A stretch of DNA of 64,000 nt from Flavobacterium kayseriense (GTDB lineage Bacteria > Bacteroidota > Bacteroidia > Flavobacteriales > Flavobacteriaceae), in NCBI RefSeq assembly GCF_014305095.1, contig NZ_JACRUI010000005.1, positions 186,001-250,000 on the forward strand. The letters run 5' to 3'. This document shows, in pieces, positions 36,280 to 44,065 of the stretch (position 1 is its first letter; each line of letters starts with the position of its first letter). Made by a program: the position numbers and the translations under genes. The notes beneath the pieces are model-generated. The model did not search any database. It was not told where the DNA came from and saw nothing but the letters and a program-made list of their open reading frames with translations.

Positions 36280-37352
36280 TGGCTTTTATAAAATTATATA
36301 GAAAAAAGTTAGAGGAAAACTATCTGTTCCTAAACGAAATTTTTAAATCTCGAAATATAGAATGGGGTGTTGTTACTAAGCTTTTGTGCGGTAACGAACT
36401 CTACCTAAAAGAGATAATGGCGTTAGGGGTTCATGAAATGCATGATTCCCGAATTAGCAATTTAAAAAAAATTAAAAAATTAAACCCCGATATACAAACG
36501 GTGTATATCAAACCCCCTGCAAAACGAAGTATCGAAAGTATTGTACGTTATGCCGACGTCAGTTTTAATACTGAAATTTATACAATCCAGGAACTCTCTA
36601 AAGAAGCGTTGAAGCAAAACAAAATTCATAAAATCATTATTATGATTGAAATGGGTGATTTACGTGAAGGCGTCATGGGCGAAGAATTGATTGAGTTTTA
36701 TGGAAAAATTTTGAGCTTACCTAATATCGAAATCAGAGGTATAGGAACCAACCTTAATTGCCTGAGCGGTATTATGCCTACACAAGATAAACTCATTCAA
36801 TTGAGTCTGTATAAACAATTAATTGAAGCCAAGTTTAATATCGAAATTCCATGGGTTTCTGGTGGGACTTCCGTTGCAATTCCGCTAATTTTAAAAAATG
36901 CACGCCCTATGGCCGTTAATCATTTTAGAATCGGTGAAGCTTTATTTTTTGGTAAAGATCTTTTTACAGGCGAGACCATCAAAGGAATGCACAATGACGT
37001 TTTTAAGCTCTTTACAGAGATTATTGAAATTACAGAGAAACCAGATACACCAATAGGGGAATTAGGTGAAAGCGGCGTTGGAAACACATTCGTTATAGAC
37101 GAAGAAGCTGATTTAAGCACGACCTCATTGCGGGCTATTTTAGATATTGGTCTTTTAGATATGCAACCTCAGTATTTAGAACCCGAGGATAGCGGAATAA
37201 CAATCGTTGATGCAAGTTCCGATATGTTGGTAATTGATATCTCTAACGCAGAGAAAAAATACAAAATAGGCGATTTAGTCTCCTTCAAAATCAGGTATAT
37301 GGGAGCCCTTTACCTCTTAAATTCAGATTATATCGAAAAAACGATAGGATAA
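36279..37352 (+). CDS. Alanine/ornithine racemase-family PLP enzyme
   Basis: The 357-residue protein is a PLP fold-III enzyme with the probable Schiff-base Lys34 in WGVVTKLLCG, then the blocks EMHDSRISNL, VYIKPP, IEMGDLREGV and a late GESGVGNTFV. The sequence fits the alanine/ornithine racemase family (COG3457-type), which includes ornithine racemase of amino-acid-fermenting clostridia. It shares a one-base ATG overlap with the alr stop and closes the five-gene operon. Substrate is unknown; ornithine, lysine or another amino acid is possible. Confidence 0.87.
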   Translation: MAFIKLYRKKLEENYLFLNEIFKSRNIEWGVVTKLLCGNELYLKEIMALGVHEMHDSRISNLKKIKKLNPDIQTVYIKPPAKRSIESIVRYADVSFNTEIYTIQELSKEALKQNKIHKIIIMIEMGDLREGVMGEELIEFYGKILSLPNIEIRGIGTNLNCLSGIMPTQDKLIQLSLYKQLIEAKFNIEIPWVSGGTSVAIPLILKNARPMAVNHFRIGEALFFGKDLFTGETIKGMHNDVFKLFTEIIEITEKPDTPIGELGESGVGNTFVIDEEADLSTTSLRAILDIGLLDMQPQYLEPEDSGITIVDASSDMLVIDISNAEKKYKIGDLVSFKIRYMGALYLLNSDYIEKTIG

Positions 37353-37380
37353 CCCATGATTATCAACAAATAGATATCTT

Positions 37381-37417
37381 AAAGGAAAAAACCACAAAGG
37401 TATTTTCCTTTTTTTAA
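37381..37417 (+). terminator. Terminator after the racemase operon
   Basis: AAAGGAAAA pairs with TTTTCCTTT and is followed by a run of T, about 30 bases after the last racemase stop. Confidence 0.8.
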
Positions 37418-37568
37418 AGATAATGCAATTTATAATATTAATATTTAAATTAATATTGCATAAAATTTTAAATAATTAAATTAACTACCATGTAAGTGTT
37501 AATTTGTATTCTTTATCATATATAAATAAAGAGTTTTAGTATTTTTATAAAAAATTAACTAAAACCAT

Positions 37569-40568
37569 ATGAAAAAAACTATTTACCTCCTCTTTTTATT
37601 AGTTTTTATACCAAAAATTAATGCGCAGGAATACTTTCCAAATAATGAAAGTATACAAAACAAAAACAACAATTATACTGCCTTTACGAATGCGAAAATA
37701 TTTGTTACTCCAACACAAATAATCGAAAAAGGAACTTTACTAATCCAGAATGGAAAAGTAATTAGCGCAGGAAAAGCAGTAACACTTCCAAAAAACACAA
37801 TTGTAGTAAATCTAGAAGGAAAATCAATCTATCCTTCCTTTATAGATATGTATACTACTTTTGGAATCGAAAAAACCAAAAGAGCCGAAGGTGGTGGCCG
37901 CCAAAATCCTTTGTATGATACTAAAAAAGAAGGGTACTATTGGAACGAGCACATCAAACCTGAAACAGAAGCATTCGCTAATTTCAAATACGATAATGCT
38001 AAAGCTGAAGAGCTATTAAAAGCAGGTTTTGGTGTTGTAGGTACGCACGTTGCTGATGGTATTGCACAAGGGACAGGATCTTTGATTGCTTTAAATAATG
38101 ACGATAATAGCAAGCGTCTATTATCTAACAAAATCACGAATCACTTTAGTTTTTCTAAAAGTGTTGGTTCTATCCAATCGTATCCTAGTTCACTAATGGG
38201 AATGATGGCATTATTACGTCAAATGTATTTGGATCTGGACTGGTACAAAAATGGAAATTCTAAAACAACTGATTTGTCGTTAGAAGCGATGAAGGACAAC
38301 CAAAAATTAGTTCAAATTTTTGCTTCAGAGGATAAATTAAATAGTCTAAGAGCGGCAAAAATCGCTAAGGAATTTGGATTAAACTACATCCTTAAAGGTG
38401 GAGGTAATGAATTTGAGAGAATAGATGAAATTAAGAAAACTAATGCTTCATTTATCATCCCTATTAACTTTCCAGAAGCTTTTGATGTAACAAATCCTTA
38501 CTTAGCAAGTCAATTAGACTTTAGCGATTTAAGATTATGGAATCAAGCGCCAACTAACCTTAAAGTATTGTCTGACAATGGAGTTGTTTTTGCACTAACA
38601 ACTGACAAACTTAAAAAAATCGATGATTTTAGAACTAACTTATTAAAAGCGATTCAATACGGTTTTGACAAAACTAAAGCATTAGAAGCATTAACCACTG
38701 TACCAGCTTCTTTACTTGGAAAAAGTAATGAGATTGGAACTTTAAAAGATGGTAGCCTTGCCAACTTCTTGATTACCTCTGGTGAAGTATTTGACAAGAA
38801 AACAACAATCTATGAAAACTGGGTTGAAGGAAACAAATATGTTATCAAAGACATGACTGCTAAAGATATTCGTGGTAGTTATGACCTAACAGTGGATAAC
38901 ACAACCTACAAATTACTTATCAAAGGAGAAATTGCTTCTCCTGAAGCGGAAATAAAGAATATTGACTCTACTAAAGTAAATTCAAAACTTACCATCGCTA
39001 ATAATTGGATTTCATTAATCATGAAAACCAAAGACTCAGTTAAAACTAATTTTAATAGACTAACAGGTTATATTGAAAACACACCTAATCTGAGTGGAAA
39101 AGTAATTGCTTTTGATGGAAGAGAATTAACTTGGTCTGCGTTAAAAACTGCTCCTTTCGAAAAAGAAAAGGACAAGAAAAACGAAACTAAATTAAATACA
39201 GTTGTTCCCGTTAGTTTCCCAAATATTGCTTTTGGAAACACTGCCAAATTAAATCAAGAAACCTTGCTTTTTAAAAACGCAACGGTTTGGACAAATGAAA
39301 AAGAAGGAATTCTTACTGAAACAGATGTATTGGTTAAGAATGGTAAAATTGCCGCAATTGGAAACAATTTAAGCGATGCTTCAGCAACTGTAATTGATGC
39401 GAAAGGAAAACACCTTACTAGTGGAATTATAGACGAACATTCACACATCGCAATCTCTAGTGGAGTTAATGAAGGTGGACACAACTCGAGTGCAGAGGTA
39501 ACAATACAAGATGTTGTAAATTCTGACGACGTAAATATTTACAGAGAGCTAGCTGGTGGTGTAACAACATCCCAATTGCTTCATGGATCTGCAAACCCAA
39601 TTGGCGGTAGATCAGCAATTGTAAAATGGAAATGGGGAGCGGCTCCTGACGAAATGTTGTACAAGAATCAGCCAGGCTTTATAAAATTTGCTTTGGGAGA
39701 AAACGTAAAGCAATCGAATTGGGGAACTAATAACCCTACACGTTTTCCTCAAACTAGAATGGGAGTTGAACAAGTTTTCACTGATTACTTTCAACGCGCT
39801 AGAGAATATGAAGCGACTTGGAAATTATACAACGCTTCATCTAAGAAAAATAAAGGAAAAGCTCCGAGAGTAGATGTGGAAATGCAAACTTTAGTAGAGA
39901 TTTTAAATAAAGAACGTTTTATTTCTTGTCACTCTTATGTGGCATCAGAGATCTTAATGTTAATGAATGTTGCTGATAAATTTAATTTTAAAGTAAATAC
40001 ATTTACCCACATCTTAGAAGGTTACAAAGTAGCTGATAAAATGAAAGAGCATGGCGTTGGAGCATCTACATTTGCTGACTGGTGGGCTTATAAATTTGAA
40101 GTAAACGACGCTATTCCTTACAATGGTCCAATCATGCACAATGCAGGCTTATTAGTAGCTTACAACTCTGATGATGCTGAAATGTCAAGAAGATTAAACC
40201 AAGAAGCAGCAAAAGCAGTGAAATATGGTGATGTTTCGGAAGAGGATGCATGGAAATTCGTCACTCTAAATCCAGCAAAATTATTACATATCGATGATAA
40301 AGTGGGTAGTATAAAAGTTGGAAAAGATGCTGACATCGTTTTATGGAGTGCAAACCCACTATCGATCTACGCTCAAGCAGAGAAAACAATTATTGAAGGT
40401 ACCGTTTACTATGACGCTAAAAAAGACGAGGCTAAAAGAGTAGCCGTAAATCAAGAGAGAAATCTAATTATAGGTCAAATGCTTGAAGAAAAAAACAAAG
40501 GTATGAACACACAGGAACCTAAGAAAAAAACTAAGGTTGAATACCACTGTGATACAATGGAACAATAA
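37569..40568 (+). CDS. Secreted double amidohydrolase, N-terminal half degenerate
   Basis: A signal peptide (KKTIYLLFLLVFIPKINAQ) leads into two amidohydrolase folds (about 35-430 and 590-985) in one 999-residue chain. The second half keeps the metal site: His624 and His626 in DEHSHIA, His in SCHSY and THILEG, and Asp in YNSDDAE. The first half lacks the HxH motif (SFIDMYTTFGI at the equivalent place). Substrates of such periplasmic amidohydrolases could be peptides or cyclic amides; none is shown. It begins a three-gene operon with a second degenerate amidohydrolase 33 bases downstream. Confidence 0.88.
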   Translation: MKKTIYLLFLLVFIPKINAQEYFPNNESIQNKNNNYTAFTNAKIFVTPTQIIEKGTLLIQNGKVISAGKAVTLPKNTIVVNLEGKSIYPSFIDMYTTFGIEKTKRAEGGGRQNPLYDTKKEGYYWNEHIKPETEAFANFKYDNAKAEELLKAGFGVVGTHVADGIAQGTGSLIALNNDDNSKRLLSNKITNHFSFSKSVGSIQSYPSSLMGMMALLRQMYLDLDWYKNGNSKTTDLSLEAMKDNQKLVQIFASEDKLNSLRAAKIAKEFGLNYILKGGGNEFERIDEIKKTNASFIIPINFPEAFDVTNPYLASQLDFSDLRLWNQAPTNLKVLSDNGVVFALTTDKLKKIDDFRTNLLKAIQYGFDKTKALEALTTVPASLLGKSNEIGTLKDGSLANFLITSGEVFDKKTTIYENWVEGNKYVIKDMTAKDIRGSYDLTVDNTTYKLLIKGEIASPEAEIKNIDSTKVNSKLTIANNWISLIMKTKDSVKTNFNRLTGYIENTPNLSGKVIAFDGRELTWSALKTAPFEKEKDKKNETKLNTVVPVSFPNIAFGNTAKLNQETLLFKNATVWTNEKEGILTETDVLVKNGKIAAIGNNLSDASATVIDAKGKHLTSGIIDEHSHIAISSGVNEGGHNSSAEVTIQDVVNSDDVNIYRELAGGVTTSQLLHGSANPIGGRSAIVKWKWGAAPDEMLYKNQPGFIKFALGENVKQSNWGTNNPTRFPQTRMGVEQVFTDYFQRAREYEATWKLYNASSKKNKGKAPRVDVEMQTLVEILNKERFISCHSYVASEILMLMNVADKFNFKVNTFTHILEGYKVADKMKEHGVGASTFADWWAYKFEVNDAIPYNGPIMHNAGLLVAYNSDDAEMSRRLNQEAAKAVKYGDVSEEDAWKFVTLNPAKLLHIDDKVGSIKVGKDADIVLWSANPLSIYAQAEKTIIEGTVYYDAKKDEAKRVAVNQERNLIIGQMLEEKNKGMNTQEPKKKTKVEYHCDTMEQ

Positions 40569-40601
40569 AAAGCGGACTCAATAATTGAAAAAACATATAA
40601 A

Positions 40602-41900
40602 ATGATACTTAAAAAAAGATATTTACTTCTGCTATCACTGAGTTTGTCCTTAGCAGCACAACACGCACCAGCAGATAAGCAAACAAAATCAGTTTTGATA
40701 ATGAATGCTACTGCTCACCTAGGAAACGGTCAAGTAATTCAAAATAGTGCAATTGGATTTAAAGACGGAAAACTTACCCTAGTAGCAGATGCTACAAAGA
40801 TCAGATTAGCACAAGGAACGTACGACACAACTATTGACGCAACTGGGAAACACGTGTACCCTGGCTTCATTGCTCCTAATTCAACATTGGGATTGGTAGA
40901 AATTGATGCTATAAAATCATCAGATGACGAAAGCGAAATAGGAGATTTTAATCCAAATGTTAGAGGTATTGTTGCTTACAATGCCGAGTCGAAAGTTATA
41001 GAAACGGTACGCCCTAACGGGATTCTAATAGCTCAAATTACACCGAGAGGTGGAATAATCTCAGGTGCCTCATCGGTTGTTCATTTAGACTCTTGGAACT
41101 GGCAAGACGCTATCATGAAAGAGAATGATGGTATTCATATGAACTTCCCTTCTTCTTTTAATAGAGGAGGACGTTGGGCAGAGCCAGGAGCTTCTAATTT
41201 GAATAAAAATTATGCAAAGCAAATTGATGAAACTAGAGCTTTCCTAACAAATGCAAAGTCATATATCGCCGATCCAGGTAAAGACCGAAATCTTATATTT
41301 GAATCTACTAAGAGTTTATTTGACGGAACTCAAACACTTTTTATACATGCTACTGCAGAATTACAGATAGTAGATGCTATAAACTTAGCTGTAGAAAGCG
41401 GAATCAAAAAAACAGTAATTGTTGGTGGATTTGAAGCGTATAAAGTAGCTGATATGTTAAAAAAACACAATGTCGGAGTTTTGCTACAGCGCGTCCATGA
41501 AATGCCTGAAAACGATGATGACGATGTTAATTTACCATATAAAATGGCTAAAATGTTAGTCGACAAAGGAATACTTGTAGGTCTTGAAAACAGTGGTTCG
41601 ATGGAAAGAATGAATACTAGAAATCTTCCTTTCCTTGCAGGTACTTGTGCAGCTTACGGACTTGACAGAGAGCAAGCATTACAATTAATCACATCAAATA
41701 CAGCAAAATTATTGAATATCGATGCCATGTGCGGAACACTGGAAGAAGGGAAAGATGCTACTTTATTTGTTTCTGAAGGAGATGCTCTCGACATGAGAAC
41801 GAATAAGTTAACACAAGCTTTTATTCAAGGTAAACTGCTCAACCTAGATAACCATCAATCAAAGTTGAATACAATCTATAAAAAGAAATACAATCAATAA
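40602..41900 (+). CDS. Secreted amidohydrolase-fold protein lacking the metal motif
   Basis: The 432-residue protein has an N-terminal signal sequence (LLLLSLSLSLAAQ) and an amidohydrolase-like fold with the small beta domain at both ends (VLIMNATAHLGNG and the late GTLEEGKDATLFV). Where catalytic members have HxH it reads FIAPNSTLGL, and the late Asp position reads ENSGSM, so it is probably not a metal hydrolase. I infer it is a structural or regulatory partner of the double amidohydrolase upstream, from which it is separated by 33 bases. It ends 2 bases before the PH-domain gene. Confidence 0.83.
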   Translation: MILKKRYLLLLSLSLSLAAQHAPADKQTKSVLIMNATAHLGNGQVIQNSAIGFKDGKLTLVADATKIRLAQGTYDTTIDATGKHVYPGFIAPNSTLGLVEIDAIKSSDDESEIGDFNPNVRGIVAYNAESKVIETVRPNGILIAQITPRGGIISGASSVVHLDSWNWQDAIMKENDGIHMNFPSSFNRGGRWAEPGASNLNKNYAKQIDETRAFLTNAKSYIADPGKDRNLIFESTKSLFDGTQTLFIHATAELQIVDAINLAVESGIKKTVIVGGFEAYKVADMLKKHNVGVLLQRVHEMPENDDDDVNLPYKMAKMLVDKGILVGLENSGSMERMNTRNLPFLAGTCAAYGLDREQALQLITSNTAKLLNIDAMCGTLEEGKDATLFVSEGDALDMRTNKLTQAFIQGKLLNLDNHQSKLNTIYKKKYNQ

Positions 41901-41902
41901 AC

Positions 41903-42280
41903 ATGGGAATATTTAATGCTATTTTAGGGAATGCTTCAGAGGTAACTATTGAAAAAGTATCCAAAGAATTTGAACCGATCTTAATCGATGGTGAACAAAT
42001 CGAGAAGGCTTACAAGGTCATTCGAGACATGTTTATTTTTACAAACAAAAGGTTAATACTAGTTGAAAAACAAGGTGTAACTGGATCAAAAGTAGACTAC
42101 CAATCGATACCCTACTCTAGTATAAAGAAATTCTCAAAGGAAAGCGGTGGTATTTTAGACCTAGATGCCGAATTAAAAATTTGGATTACTGGAGAAACAA
42201 CCCCTATCAAGAAACAATTCGGTAAGGATAATAACATTAATGAAGTTTATAAAATTTTAAGCACCCATATTTTACAATAG
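41903..42280 (+). CDS. Bacterial PH-domain protein
   Basis: The 125-residue protein matches the bacterial pleckstrin-homology family (bPH_1 type): a short N-terminal helix, then seven predicted strands including MFIFTNKRLILVEK and QSIPYSSIKKFS, and a C-terminal helix (NINEVYKILSTHIL). Family members are cytoplasmic and often mediate oligomerisation; ligands are not established. It starts 2 bases after the amidohydrolase-fold gene, so it is co-transcribed with secreted partners, and the functional link is unclear. Confidence 0.87.
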   Translation: MGIFNAILGNASEVTIEKVSKEFEPILIDGEQIEKAYKVIRDMFIFTNKRLILVEKQGVTGSKVDYQSIPYSSIKKFSKESGGILDLDAELKIWITGETTPIKKQFGKDNNINEVYKILSTHILQ

Positions 42281-42314
42281 TCTTGGGTTAAAACTAGTAT
42301 ACTTCTAATTCTAC

Positions 42315-42358
42315 AATCAGATCTATAACAAACTTGTTATAGATCTGATTTTTTTTTA
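42315..42358 (+). terminator. Terminator after the PH-domain gene
   Basis: A perfect 16-base stem, AATCAGATCTATAACA pairing with TGTTATAGATCTGATT around a 4-base loop, is followed by a T run. It closes the amidohydrolase operon. Confidence 0.9.
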
Positions 42359-42533
42359 GGCCTACAACCATGATAGCTAAATTACAACAATACAAAAAGA
42401 AACATACTACCAAAATAGCAGTTAGAAATACGTTCTCAAATACAAACCCCGTAAAATATAAGGGTTTAATTTATTAAATTAGTAAAAATATCCAACTTAC
42501 CCTGCATTTTACAACAGGTATAGAATGATTTTA

Positions 42534-42541
42534 TAAATTTG
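42534..42541 (+). promoter_or_regulatory. -7 box just upstream of the second amt gene
   Basis: TAAATTTG matches TAnnTTTG and ends 22 bases before the ATG at 42564. If it is used, transcription starts too late for the in-frame TTG at 42543 to be the start codon. Confidence 0.5.
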
Positions 42542-42563
42542 CTTGAAATTAAAACCAAAACAA

Positions 42564-43868
42564 ATGAGAAAAATTATTTTAAGTGTAATACTGCTCACAC
42601 TATTAATACTAACGTTATTTTCTAGCTTTATTTTAAATACTAATCCTGCTCCTACTCAAGAAGTAAAATTTGATTCGGGAGATACTGCATGGATGATTGT
42701 AGCAACCGCTTTAGTACTAATAATGACTCCTGGATTGGGATTCTTTTATGGTGGTATGGTAGGTAAAAAAAACGTAATTAGTACAATGCTTCAAAGCTTT
42801 ATGGCCATGATTATCGTGACACTATTATGGGTATTTGTTGGTTTTAGTTTATCATTTGGTTCTTCTATAGGAGGTTTTATTGGAGACCCAACAGAGTATT
42901 TCATGTTTCAAAATGTTAATATTAACACTGCCTACGGCACTATTCCTTTCATGTTGTTTGCTTTATTTCAAGCAAAGTTTGCCATTATAACTCCTGCCTT
43001 AATAACAGGTGCATTTGCTGAAAGAATTCGTTTCTGGGCCTATATGTTATTTATGCTTTTATTCATTTTATTTGTATACACCCCTTTGTGTCATATGACT
43101 TGGCATGCAGATGGATTCTTCTTTAAAATGGGAGTTCTAGATTTTGCAGGAGGAACTGTAGTTCACATGAGCGCAGGTTGGGCTGCACTTGCAGGCGCTA
43201 TGTTTTTAGGAAAAAGAAAAACACAAAAATCTAATCCAGCACGTATCACTTATGTTTTGTTAGGAACTGGATTGTTATGGTTTGGTTGGTTTGGCTTTAA
43301 TGCTGGATCTGCATTAGCCGCAAACGGACTAGCCGCACAAGCACTCGGTACTACAACCGTAGGAGCAGCAGCGGCGGGAATGGCTTGGATTTTTTACGAT
43401 AAAATACTCGGACACAAAGTATCGGCCATGGGTGCTTGTATAGGAACTGTGGTCGGACTAGTAGCTATCACGCCTGCTGCTGGATTTGTAACGATTCCGC
43501 ATGCGATTTTTATAGGTGCTTTCTCTGCCATTGTCAGCAATTTTGCTGTTAGTAGATTTCCAAAAGGAAAAATCGATGATGCTTTAGATGTATTTGCTTG
43601 TCACGGAGTTGGGGGAATGGTAGGGATGCTATTAACTGGTGTTTTTGCTTCAAAAGCTGTAAATCCTGCTGTAACGGACCAAGGACTGATATTTGGAGAA
43701 ACAACTTTGTTTATCAACCAATTTGTCGCTTTAATAATAGTATCTCTATTTGCATTTACAGTCTCTTACTTTTTGTTTTTCATAGTGAACAAAATTACTC
43801 CTTTACGTGTAACTGAGGATAAAGAGGAACTTGGATTAGATATCTCGCAACATGGAGAGTTTCTTTAA
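42564..43868 (+). CDS. amt: Second ammonium transporter (Amt/MEP/Rh), with cleavable-type leader
   Basis: I use the ATG at 42564 because a -7 box lies immediately before it. The 434-residue protein begins with a hydrophobic leader and an extracytoplasmic stretch (residues 1-40, RKIILSVILLTLLILTLFSS), then eleven Amt helices. The pore histidines are His201 in GTVVHMSAGW and a second in VFACHGVGG. It differs clearly from the amt at 12.9 kb, which lacks the leader. No P-II gene is adjacent, so regulation may rest on the distant P-II protein or on transcription. It ends at a strong terminator. Confidence 0.92.
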   Translation: MRKIILSVILLTLLILTLFSSFILNTNPAPTQEVKFDSGDTAWMIVATALVLIMTPGLGFFYGGMVGKKNVISTMLQSFMAMIIVTLLWVFVGFSLSFGSSIGGFIGDPTEYFMFQNVNINTAYGTIPFMLFALFQAKFAIITPALITGAFAERIRFWAYMLFMLLFILFVYTPLCHMTWHADGFFFKMGVLDFAGGTVVHMSAGWAALAGAMFLGKRKTQKSNPARITYVLLGTGLLWFGWFGFNAGSALAANGLAAQALGTTTVGAAAAGMAWIFYDKILGHKVSAMGACIGTVVGLVAITPAAGFVTIPHAIFIGAFSAIVSNFAVSRFPKGKIDDALDVFACHGVGGMVGMLLTGVFASKAVNPAVTDQGLIFGETTLFINQFVALIIVSLFAFTVSYFLFFIVNKITPLRVTEDKEELGLDISQHGEFL

Positions 43869-43886
43869 AAACAAAATACATCCATA

Positions 43887-43924
43887 AAAAAAGTCCTTGA
43901 AGTAAACCTCAAGGACTTTTCTAT
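43887..43924. terminator. Bidirectional terminator between amt and dsbD
   Basis: AAAAGTCCTTGA pairs with TCAAGGACTTTT around a short loop. A-rich and T-rich flanks on both sides suit termination of the plus-strand amt gene and possibly the convergent minus-strand operon. Confidence 0.8.
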
Positions 43925-44065
43925 TATAGGATAGATGTTACTTTTTTTTTAAAGAAAAATTAAAATATGCTGTCACTCAAAAAATAGTTGTAAAAATAAC
44001 GATTTCTTGTATTTAAACAGCGTTATTTAAAACCATGTGGCAGTCCATAAAAGAGTGGAATTATT

